Assembly: GCA_001931875.2 (NCBI GenBank)
Contig: MSJH02000106.1
Location: 1 to 31,554, forward strand
Direction: 5' to 3'
Source: Byssochlamys sp. IMV 00236
Taxonomy: Eukaryota > Ascomycota > Eurotiomycetes > Eurotiales > Thermoascaceae
Length of the DNA: 31,554 nucleotides
Both the position numbers and the translations under genes were made by a program. The notes under the pieces are model-generated. The model was not told where the DNA came from and searched no databases. It saw nothing but the letters and a program-made list of their open reading frames with translations. The stretch's first letter is position 1. The number at the start of each line of letters is the position of its first letter. Shown piece by piece: positions 9,950 through 18,404 of this stretch.

Positions 9950-11759
9950 ATGGATTCGTACGATTTAGACCGAAAGCGAAAAGCAGAAGAAGATCTATAT
10001 GAAGATGTAGCTTATAAGAAGATTCAGTTAGAAAATATCAATAACGAAAAAGAAGAAGAAAAAGAAGCTGATAATGGGGTAAAAGAACAGAAAGAAGAAC
10101 TCGAACATGATGCTGTTGCCAAACCAGAAGAAGAAACAGATACAACAAAAGAAGAGCCCACTGCTGCTGCTGCTACAAAGCGAAAATCTCCTCCCCCTGC
10201 AGATACTATCATTCCTTTTGACCGTTTGATTGTACTTCACGTAGAAGCCACTTGTGATGAAAATCCCACTAATCCAGCAGCAGTTCAAGTGACAAAAGAG
10301 AATTCAGAAATAATTGGTAACAACTCTAGTTTAAGCAGGCTGACTGAAAGCATAACGACTATTTTATTTAGAGCTCTCCTTTGTCGTGCTTGATGCTCAT
10401 ACTTTGGAAACATTACATTCAAGACAGATTTATGTTAAGCCTGAACGTACACCATTAACGAGCTTTTGTACAGAAGTTACGGGTATTCGATGGAGCTCAT
10501 TAGAATCTGCTGGCACGTTAAAGAATGCTATTGATGAATTGGACAATTATATAAAAGCAAATATTGAGGAACAAAAGAAGAGCTTTTGCTTTGTCACCCA
10601 TGGTGGCTGGGTTCTTCGTATTCAGCTGCCTCGTGAAAGTCGCGATAAGAATGTAGAATTACCACCTTATTTAGCATATTGCCGCATGTTTGATTTGAAG
10701 CAAGAGATTCAACGTTGGCAAGTTCATCATCCAGAAGTCAGCTTCCGCTCTACCTCTTTACGTGATTTATGTGATTTATTCAAGTTAAACCGCGTCAGAG
10801 ATCAAACAGTTGGACTTAATGCATGCTTTACAACAATTAACATCATTCGCTATTTGACTAGTTTTCGTCACCCAGATGTATTTGTACATCCTATCGATAC
10901 CAATGCAGACCTGAAGCAGTTTAAAAAAGAGGAATCTTTGGTGATCCATTTAGCTGGATTACCTTATGAAGTAACTCAAGGTGAATTAGAAGCCTGGTTC
11001 TCTTCTAATGGACTCAGACCTACAACAATGTGGATGATTCAACCAGGAGACCATTCTAAACCTAGCATATCTGGATTTGTTGTCTTTCAGTCACATGCAG
11101 ATGCTATGCGAGCACTTGCTCTAAATGGACGTTGTTTAGGTGATAGACCAATTGAGGTATGTCCAAGTTCGTCTAGGGTGGTGGATGCTGCGGGTAATAT
11201 GTTGGTCTCTTTCCCCTTACAAGCTAAAAGTAGACATTTACGGCCAGGTGATTGGAACTGTTCAAACTGTGGATTTCATAATTTTGCCTCAAGACGCTAT
11301 TGTTTCAAGTGTAACTTTGAAAACCCCTCTCCTTCGCCTCATGCGGGAACTTATGTCCCTCATACGAATCCTTATGATTGGACGTGCCCTAACCAAACAT
11401 GTAATTATCACAACTATGCTTCTCGTATGCAGTGTAAGAAATGTGGAGCCTATAAACCCGGAGGAAATAAGTTAGTGAACACAATGCCGAGGAATAGTGG
11501 ACAGTATTCATCACACTATGCTCCTCCTCCTTCTGCAGGTGGCCCTGCTGCTACCGGCCCTAGTGGCTACGGTGGCTATACGGGTGGCCGTCCTCATCAT
11601 CACATTACCTTTAGACCAGGCGATTGGTACTGTCCAAACCCTGCCTGTGGATTCCAAAATTTTGCATCTCGTCAAAGTTGCTTTAGATGCTACACACCTA
11701 ATCCTAATCAACAACAGCAACAACAGCAACAACAACCCACACAGCAGTACTGGAGATAA
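9950..11759 (+). CDS. NRP1: Nrp1-like RNA-binding protein: pseudo-exonuclease, RRM and three RanBP2 zinc fingers
   Basis: Two exons (9950-10316, 10372-11759) give 584 residues. Order: charged, Glu/Lys-rich leader (1-85); an ERI1-like DEDDh exonuclease fold (~90-290: FDRLIVLHVEATCDENP, LSFVVLDAHTLETLHSRQIY, FCTEVTGI); an RRM (~311-388: LVIHLAGLPYEVTQGELEAW, SGFVVFQ); and three RanBP2-type zinc fingers near 415-436, 457-481 and 540-565 (W-x-C-x2/4-C-x10-C-x2-C), ending in poly-Gln. This order is that of the fungal Nrp1 family; yeast Nrp1 is an RNA-binding stress-granule protein. Catalytic residues appear lost: the expected D-x-E is HVE (97-99), the Asp after GGW is Val (203), and the late His/Asp site reads TVGLNACF. 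It therefore probably binds rather than cuts RNA. The gene sits between the two inverted MULE copies but is itself intact. Confidence 0.9.
11708..11744 (+). repeat. CAA/CAG tract encoding poly-Gln
   Basis: A run of CAA and CAG codons near the end of the Nrp1-like gene encodes about nine consecutive glutamines. Mixed codons make it less slippage-prone than a pure CAG tract. The antisense strand shows a leucine/cysteine-rich open frame that is only a by-product of this composition. Confidence 0.85.
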
Positions 11760-12130
11760 AGCTCAAATCGAACATACTGTGTATAAACTAATCCAGTGAG
11801 AATGGTAAATATTGTCACTTTGCTAGAATTTAATGGCACTATGCCAAAAATAAATGCAAAGTAAAATCTATTTGTCTGACTATGCCCAGTTAATTTGTCT
11901 TTTTGAGTAAGCAGAAATATCACACAATGGATTGATTCACTTTCATTCAAAAAGCTATGCAATGACAAATAGCTTTTTTATAAAGACGGACAGGAGAACG
12001 TCTACGATGAACAAGGAATAAATGATCTCACGGGGAATATTCTGACACAGATCACAGATCCCCAATATTGTCCTGGAATCGGTCACCCCTCAGCAACCCG
12101 CAAGTCTACTGAAGAAAAATTGTGAAGGAA
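11760..12130. other. Intergenic, no gene seen
   Basis: Downstream of the Nrp1-like stop. No coding frame or strong repeat recognised. An AAAAAGCTATGCAATGACAA / AAATAGCTTTTTTA pair around 11949-11980 could form a short hairpin near the likely 3' end of the transcript. Confidence 0.4.
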
Positions 12131-12474
12131 ACCAATGATATAAAGCTGAAAGCTGTTATATATAATGATTACAACAACAAGACAGGTGGAAGCGTTATCA
12201 GAAAACAAAAGAAATGACATGTAAACTTTCAGAAAAAATCTCTGGTCGTAAAAGCTTCTTCACATTTATACATCAGGAATACATTCGAAATCTACTTGAC
12301 GAGGATCCTCAGCTTTACACTGAAAATACAGTAAAGATATTTTACTGGACGTTGAATTTTTCGAAAGGAAAATTGCCCATAGTGATCAAGCTTCTGTATA
12401 CCATTGCCCATTCAACTATCGAACAAACTAAAGGAAAAGATGATGAAAAATTGGAAGCTACAAGTACAGCTTGA
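12131..12474 (+). pseudogene. Possible Tc1/mariner-type transposase N-terminal scrap
   Basis: A short frame around 12140-12208 reads KAVIYNDYNNKTGGSVIRKQ. A second, open from 12214 to 12474, contains FIHQEYIRNLLDEDPQLYTE. Both resemble the helix-turn-helix region that precedes the catalytic domain in Tc1/mariner-like transposases of zygomycete fungi. No DDE/D catalytic domain follows: the frame ends in a Lys/Glu-rich tail at 12472-12474. I make this call on pattern alone; it could equally be an unrelated small ORF. Confidence 0.3.
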
Positions 12475-12668
12475 AAAGATCAAAAAATGCCTGGAGAAAG
12501 GAGATCATTTACCATTCTCACTGTCTTTATTGTTTTTTACAAAAAAAAGTATGATCAATATCCTTCTTGTATGATGTTTATGTGTACTAAAGTGAAAGAA
12601 ATACGGTTCTTTGACGGTCTTATTTCTATGTCCTAACAGAGCATTCCTTCTCTTCTTTTTTCCCATTG

Positions 12669-13108
12669 CTATTTTATTTTTAATGCGCGTTGTAATTGAT
12701 CAAGGGCCTTGTCCACAGACTTGCTAATAGGTCAAGTATTAGTTTCACTCTTAATAGTATTTATTATGCTTGTACATTTGTCTTGCAAGTTCCTGCAGTT
12801 GTAACAGATCCTTATCGAGCTCATCACAATGAGTAATCAGCTCAATAGATTTCCTAGTGCTTGCCTCTAGTTCTTCACACAAATGCTGTGTACTTGACAA
12901 GTAGACATGTCCTAACTCAGTTGTTGATGTTGGCATCTGTGTAGTTATTAGGGACACGAAAACAAACTCTTTGGTTTTTATTGTTTCCTACTTGCTGCAT
13001 TTGTTCTTGGACTTTTGAAACATGATCTACAAACTGCTGAAATAATTGTCGTGATTTTGACTCGAGTGATTCAAAAAAGTCCAAGTCAATATTTGCTTCT
13101 TGTGACAT
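12669..13108 (-). CDS. BORCS6: BORCS6-like (BORC complex subunit 6 C-terminal helix) protein
   Basis: Three exons, complement(12669-12723, 12776-12936, 12992-13108), give a 110-residue, almost entirely helical protein. Its pattern follows the C-terminal helical domain of lyspersin/BORCS6: DFFESLESKSRQLFQQFVDH, then HLCEELEASTRKSIELITHC, DELDKDLLQLQELARQI and KALDQLQRALKIK. In animals BORC sits on lysosomes and recruits Arl8 and kinesin. The two introns (52 and 55 nt) both have GT-AG ends. Skipping the second splice gives an earlier stop after QMYKHNKYY, but the spliced tail matches the family better. The call rests on helix pattern and the position of the ELARQ motif, not a search, so another small coiled-coil protein is possible. 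It lies between the two MULE-like copies. Confidence 0.68.
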
Positions 13109-13447
13109 TGGAGTGAAAAATAAAGACAGAGAAAGAAGGGACCTTTCTTTTAAAATATTTTAAAAGAGGACTGTAAAAGACAAGACCTTCTCTGTAAGTA
13201 CTTTATTTTTAAAAGTGTTTCACTCACGATAGAGACTTTTTAAGCAACTTTATGACCTGTTTAAAAAAAATAAGGTCTCATGAAATGATATTTAGTATCT
13301 ATTCAAAACAAGGGGTGGCCTCAGCATTGCTTCAAAATAACCAAAGCCTATCTTTATTTTTTCTTACACAGAAAGTCTAACTATCCTCGCCAGCTGGGGG
13401 TGTTGTCAGCAAAGAGTATAATGTATACGTAACATTAGAAAAGCGAT
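13109..13447. other. Intergenic, upstream of the BORCS6-like gene
   Basis: It contains the upstream region of the minus-strand BORCS6-like gene and a perfect 20-bp palindrome at 13147-13166. The part from about 13380 leads into the 3' end of MULE-like copy 2. No ORF supported. Confidence 0.5.
13147..13166. repeat. Perfect 20-bp AT-rich palindrome
   Basis: CTTTTAAAATATTTTAAAAG reads the same on both strands with no spacer. It lies 38-58 bases upstream of the BORCS6-like start codon, where a core promoter or transcription start would be expected. It could be a binding site or merely low-complexity AT sequence. Confidence 0.8.
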
Positions 13448-14268
13448 TTACTTATTTTGTCCCCCTTTCTGAACTTTAAAATTTGGAGCGGCTGACTTGT
13501 ATGAAAGCTGCATCTCTTCATTTGCTGACAACAACTGTCTTAGTTCATTATTTATTTGTATCAGTCTGTTGTTATTTTCAGATGTTAATTGTATACGACT
13601 TTCTAAAGAATGTCTGCATACATTCGTGATGTTTGTCAACACCTCATCCGTTCTATCTCCAGCGTCAGATGGTACTTCTGATTGAAGCACATCAGGGCTA
13701 TCAGCAACTGCTTCACTATGATCATTCTCTACAATATTCTGGATAAGTGTGGTTTCACCCATCATATGAGTTCGCAAGCTAGAGTCAATTTCTAGGTAAT
13801 GTCGTAAGTACACTGTAGCATTTCTCTTATTACTGACGTGACAATCTACCTTGGCTGTAAACCACACAGCTTTTATCGAAGCGATAAGCCAAATACATAT
13901 GCTTACAGGCGCGCTTATTTCGTTGAAATACTATACAGTTACATGCAGTTATCATTCCTTGCTCAGTTGATATACTGTATACAACTTCCGTCGTGAAACA
14001 CTCGATAATATAGCAAACTTCTTCTTCAATATACACTTTCTGAACCATATCTTCTAATGGCAACTCATTGATCTCTTCTGCTGTAACATTCTCTTTCTTG
14101 CCTCTTTAGTCTCTGAGCTCATACGTCCGATGTAAGCAGCCATCCTTGCGGTATTGTGCATAAAATCGGCATGAACACCATCAACCAAGATAAAGATTAA
14201 TCGATCTAGCCTTCTGTTTCTCTTTCTTTGTAAGTAGTTTGTCTCCAACTGATTGTGCCAACTCACTC
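13448..14268 (-). pseudogene. MULE-like transposase remnant with SWIM zinc finger, copy 2
   Basis: Three overlapping minus-strand frames (14266-14054, 14063-13830, 13867-13448) chain into one protein with two frameshifts. The first reads SWHNQLETNYLQRKRNRRLD and DFMHNTARMAAYIGRMSSE. The second carries an intact SWIM finger, CNC-x8-CKH (ACNCIVFQRNKRACKHMY). The third gives DCHVSNKRNATVYL and ENNNRLIQINNELRQLL, then ends PNFKVQKGGQNK. SWIM fingers are typical of MULE transposases and related DNA-binding proteins. The DDE catalytic core is missing, as in copy 1. Copy 1 (8975-9834) is the same element reversed, 3.6 kb away. The tails of both copies match down to TTTTAAAGTTCAGAAAG. Confidence 0.75.
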
Positions 14269-14822
14269 TAAGTAATAGTTTTTAAAATAAAACATAAATG
14301 TCGGGTATATGCTGAATTTTTGAATGAAATGGTCGATCTTTCTAGTATACAGCTCTGCTACTTTCCTACATCGTCGTCTTTACTTAGGTAATGACTAGCT
14401 GATATCTGATCTTCTTGCTCTTTTACTGCAAAGCCAATATAGTCGCTTGTTCCATGTAGGATGGCAATCATACAAGGCTTTCCAAAGATACCCATCGTGG
14501 TCTTGCTCTAGCTTTATTCAACTCTTGATGTATAATTTTCCACAATCACTTTTTTGTTAACAAACCATCTGAAGGTTCCTATACATATAATCCTCTTTCT
14601 AATATAAGAACATCATTAAGATACCAATTCTGTCAATATACTTTTAATTCACATTTGTTCTGCTTTAAATATACATCACTGCAAGCTTGATAAGAAAATT
14701 TATAAAAGTTAATCGTTTTTCTGACATTCAACAATTACGTTGTCAAAAAAGTTGTTCAAAGCATTCGGCAAAACAAAACTGTTGTCGTATCTTTCTTATT
14801 TTCTTTCATTCGTAATATCAAC
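14269..14822. other. Spacer between MULE-like copy 2 and the Fanzor gene
   Basis: Mostly AT-rich. On the minus strand an open frame of 45 codons (14495-14358) begins MGIFGKPCMIAILHGTSDYI; I cannot assign it, and it may be an exon or remnant of either neighbouring element. A 12-bp palindrome TTTGTTAACAAA sits at 14553-14564. The last part should contain any Fanzor promoter. Confidence 0.45.
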
Positions 14823-16984
14823 ATGCCTCGTAAAGTGTTCATATGTACTACATCTTACATGAATCTCTAATAAGCTGTATAGGTAAAAGAGCTTTATCCT
14901 CTACAAACACTCTTCCATTACCTAAAAAACAAAAAACTATAAAAGATATTGTTCTAAATCCTTCAGATAAATATATTTCGAGAAGATACAAACTATCTTC
15001 TTTATTAAAAAATGACTATAAAGAATATCGTGTAAGAATAAAACCTAAAATCATAAGCACCTTTACTGTTATGGATAATATTAAATAACTATACTTTTAT
15101 GCATAGCAAATACTTCGACAAGTATCAGAAGAGTTCTCAATCTTGAGAGCAGATGCAATGAACTTTGGTCTTTTTATAGTGAGCAAATGGATTGAAAAAT
15201 GGTTTTTCTAGCAGTGACTTTCCGTTGATTATGACGCCCAAGCTTTGGACTCATTTGTATCGAAAACTAGCAGACGATAAAGACAAGTGTAATGAAAGAG
15301 TTGTAAGTCAAAGCTATATCAAATCCTTAATTATTAATGAAATGTATATAGAAATTCTCCAAGAATATCAATGATTGTTTTGAAGAATTTGATTCCACAA
15401 GAAGATCTCCTGAAACAAAAGGTAGGCACTATAACATTTACCATTTTAGCACTAAACGGTTTTCAATAGAATATTTATATAGCATACCTGTCTTGGACCG
15501 TTTGCATGCACCAATATTGAACATCTATACTTCTTCCATTATACAAAGCAATTTAAAATAACCTAGTCAATTTATGTAATCTTATTTTGTTTTGAAGATA
15601 TTTCTTTGCATCTTACACAAAACGTAAACTTGTACATACTTCGAGTCCTTTTGGGGTTCCTTCGAGGCCTTAGGAAAAGCACAAACCAATCATTTAATCC
15701 TAGAACCATTGGTAAATTAATATTTTACCTTTTATGCTGTGTCATCTTACAGTAATATATTAACAACCAAAGCTGCGAAAAGCATCGGGCTCTACAAAGA
15801 ATACAAGGATGCCAATATTGAACTAGAAGGATTTGAATCACAACACAAGTATGTTATAAAAAATGCTTCTAAATGCGAAATTATAAATTATCTCATCTAG
15901 CAAAATACTTGGCATATATAAAGATGTATTTAACAATGATACCTTTGAATCAATTTCTGATTATACATATGCCAAAAACAACTCTGCGAAGCTTGTACAC
16001 TTTAGTGCAGAGCTACTAAAAGAAGCAATATCCAAGTCAGAATTAAAGATCAAGACTTGGCATGTTATGCCTAGACCAAGCAATAACATGCGTAAGTCAT
16101 ATATGAATATTATCAAAAGTTATTAATGACAGTAATCATTGGTAGTGTTTGTGCCGCTAAGCGGTGTTCATGCAATGCATGGTGTCCTCGAGAGATGTTT
16201 CAACGCTGGTCTAAAAATTCCCCAACAAGTATATACTGAGGAGTATAGCTTTGAAGAGAAAAGGGTATTTCTATTCTGTAATATCCAGTTGTGTGCTTTA
16301 CTAACAGTAACTGCTATACAGCATATTCCGGCATTGATGGGACCAACAAGCTTTGAGGGCCACTATGGAGATGTTGTTTGGAAAAACAGCTTGTGGGAGA
16401 CACTGTTCAACTTGGACCACATACAGAGGAAGAGAGGTAGCGCCAGCCAAGGTATGTTTATATTGTTGCTTTAATAGTAACTTATTCACCATTCTTAATT
16501 ATAAATCTATTAAAGGAAGCCAACCATGTGCCAGGTTGGATTACGGATGGAAAACCAACGGACACATGATGATAGTTTTGCTCATAAAAAAATCCATAGG
16601 TAATAAAAAAACCTTTTTATATACTTCAATTATTGATCAATGTTTCAAACAGAACAAATGCCACAAGATAATAATGAAATGAACTTCATGAAAAGAAAGG
16701 TTAATTTGAATAATTGGTGCAAAGGATTGTATCCTTTGAAGAAAGAGCCTACGGGCATCACGCTGAATGATCGGATAATTGGCCTTGACCCAGGTATGAA
16801 CATTATTTTGAAAATATTAAGTAATACTTACAGTATACATAGGCCTACGAGACATCTTTGTTACGACGGATTGCTCAGCTTCTGATATTATAGACAAGAA
16901 GACAGTTAAAGAAAATACAACAAAGTTGAGCAATGCGGAGTATAGGTACGTATACGCTAGTTTATATAATTTTCTGTTTAATGC

Positions 16985-17020
<36 letters not shown>

Positions 17021-18221
17021 TTTACTGACGATTCATTAGGATGCGCTCGGGGTTTGAGTGGACAAGAAAAGTAGAATTGAAGAACAGAGAGGCAGCAGGT
17101 ATTCAAGAGGTATACAGTGAGATTCCTACAGTGGACTCTGTCAATAGTAATGAACTGCTGAAGTATTTGAGGGTGATGGGCAGAAACCGAGAAAAGTAAG
17201 TGGTTGAGCGACTTTGTTTGTCATAATTATCGTTTTGTATCTTGTAGGATTTTTGATTTTATGAAAGGTTATCGCCATCGTGAGACAAAGGCGTACCTTT
17301 TTCAGAACCGACAAATCAGACAGCCATATGTGTGATCTTGTATTGGGTCAAACTGCCGCTGGTGCTCCTTACACTCTTGCCCACAGAACAAGTTCAAATA
17401 AACGAAAAAAAAGCAAAGAGCAAATTCAAAAAGGCAAGTGGAATGGTTACAAAAGAAGCAAAGCGAACGGTAATCGCCTACGGCGATGCAAGCTTGACTA
17501 GAACCAAAGCAGGGTATACTCCCATCCCTGTGAAGGTAAATTAGTATAGCAACTTTATCACTTTATTGAATAGGCTAATGTTTATTTTATATACAGAGAG
17601 TCCAAAGGGTTTTTGCCCAGAGGGCATTAGTAATTCCTGTTGATGAGTTCAGGACAAGTATGACCTGTTCAAAATGCCACCGACGCCTCGAGAACAAATA
17701 CGAAAGACAAAAGCTTGTTTGCAATCACAAGTAAGCAGATCATTGTATTTGTAACATTAAATAACTTTAGCTTTTTTATGTTCAAAAGGAAAAAGAAAGT
17801 TTGTCTGAGAGGGGAAAATAATGCTTCTCTACGATGTTTGGACGATGACAAGAGGATTGTTTGTCATACATCGGAGTGCCCACAAAGAGAACCCAGTAGT
17901 AAGTAAAATTGCGCATGAAGTCATATTGGGCTATTACTAAACTTTATCTGAAGGCTATCCTCCGGTCATGGATCAGTTGAAGCATTGTCAATTGTGTCCA
18001 GCTGCAAATGACCGTGATATCGTAAGTGCAATGTAAATGATAAGAGTATTAATTTTAATGAGTAATAATAGGTATGGCAAAGAGATGTAAATGCTGCTCT
18101 GAATATTTGCTCTATTCTGGTGTCTTATGTGGAGTCAAACTACAGTATTTTATCAAGATATCCTTCTTTAAAAAGAGACTCAACTTCTGGTGGTTATCAA
18201 GCCACTTTACAGCCACTTTGA
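14823..18221 (+). CDS. Fanzor-type RNA-guided nuclease gene (eukaryotic TnpB homologue), 5' half interrupted
   Basis: The 3' half is clear: exons 16516-16599, 16653-16793, 16843-16945, 17040-17195, 17248-17329, 17387-17535, 17597-17730, 17789-17898, 17954-18021 and 18072-18221. It reads YGWKTNGHMMIVLLIKKS; RIIGLDPGLRDIFVTTDCS with the RuvC-I Asp (codon 16787-16789); RTVIAYGDASLTRTKAGYTP; VDEFRTSMTCSKC with Glu (17645-17647), a candidate for the rearranged RuvC-II Glu, and the first zinc Cys pair; CHTSECP; HCQLCP; and VWQRDVNAALNI with the RuvC-III Asp (18084-18086). Earlier exons at 15753-15848, 15901-16091 and about 16139-16451 fit, but with a one-base frame break near 16133-16140. Further breaks fall near 15195, in 15360-15750 and across an A8 run at 17405-17412. 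Indels at homopolymers suggest sequencing error or recent decay. Fanzors cut DNA guided by an RNA from the 3' end of the locus. Confidence 0.82.
16986..17018 (+). repeat. A33 homopolymer inside a Fanzor intron
   Basis: Thirty-three consecutive adenines lie inside the intron at 16946-17039, making it about 94 nt, nearly twice the usual length here. It is flanked by normal coding exons, so it is not a retroposon tail. Its true length is likely uncertain in any assembly. Confidence 0.95.
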
Positions 18222-18404
18222 TTGGCCCTTCGGACCCTTACGTCACCATTCGGTGGTAATTTAAGTGTGTTCTTATCTTTATCCTTATCCTTAGAAAAGG
18301 TTGACAATTTACCACGCTGTGCATAACGTCATTTAGACCTCCGCTTCTACTGTGCATAAATAGAAAAGATTTTGTAGTTTCTTCTTTTTCTCTTATAAGC
18401 TATC
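18222..18404 (+). promoter_or_regulatory. Fanzor 3' flank and TPS2 promoter region
   Basis: Immediately after the Fanzor stop there is GC-richer sequence with a small hairpin, CACC-attc-GGTG (18244-18255); a Fanzor guide RNA, if present, would be expected to come from here and the end of the ORF. Further on, CATAAATAG at 18355-18363 lies about 45 bases before the TPS2 start codon and could act as a TATA element, followed by a C/T-rich stretch. Both readings are inferences. Confidence 0.4.

Noticed and set aside
10024..10288. Minus-strand Ser- or Phe-rich frames
   Set aside because: Antisense of the Glu/Lys-rich leader of the Nrp1-like gene.
11511..11968. Minus-strand Leu/Cys-rich open frames
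   Set aside because: Antisense of the poly-Gln and zinc-finger end of the Nrp1-like gene; composition explains them.
16986..17018. A33 tract as a retroposon poly(A) tail
   Set aside because: It lies inside an intron between two clean coding exons of the Fanzor gene with no duplicated target site visible.
17280..17501. Separate basic ORF inside the Fanzor region
   Set aside because: It is an alternative frame over the exon and intron at 17248-17535; the overlapping frame carries the conserved YGDASL block.
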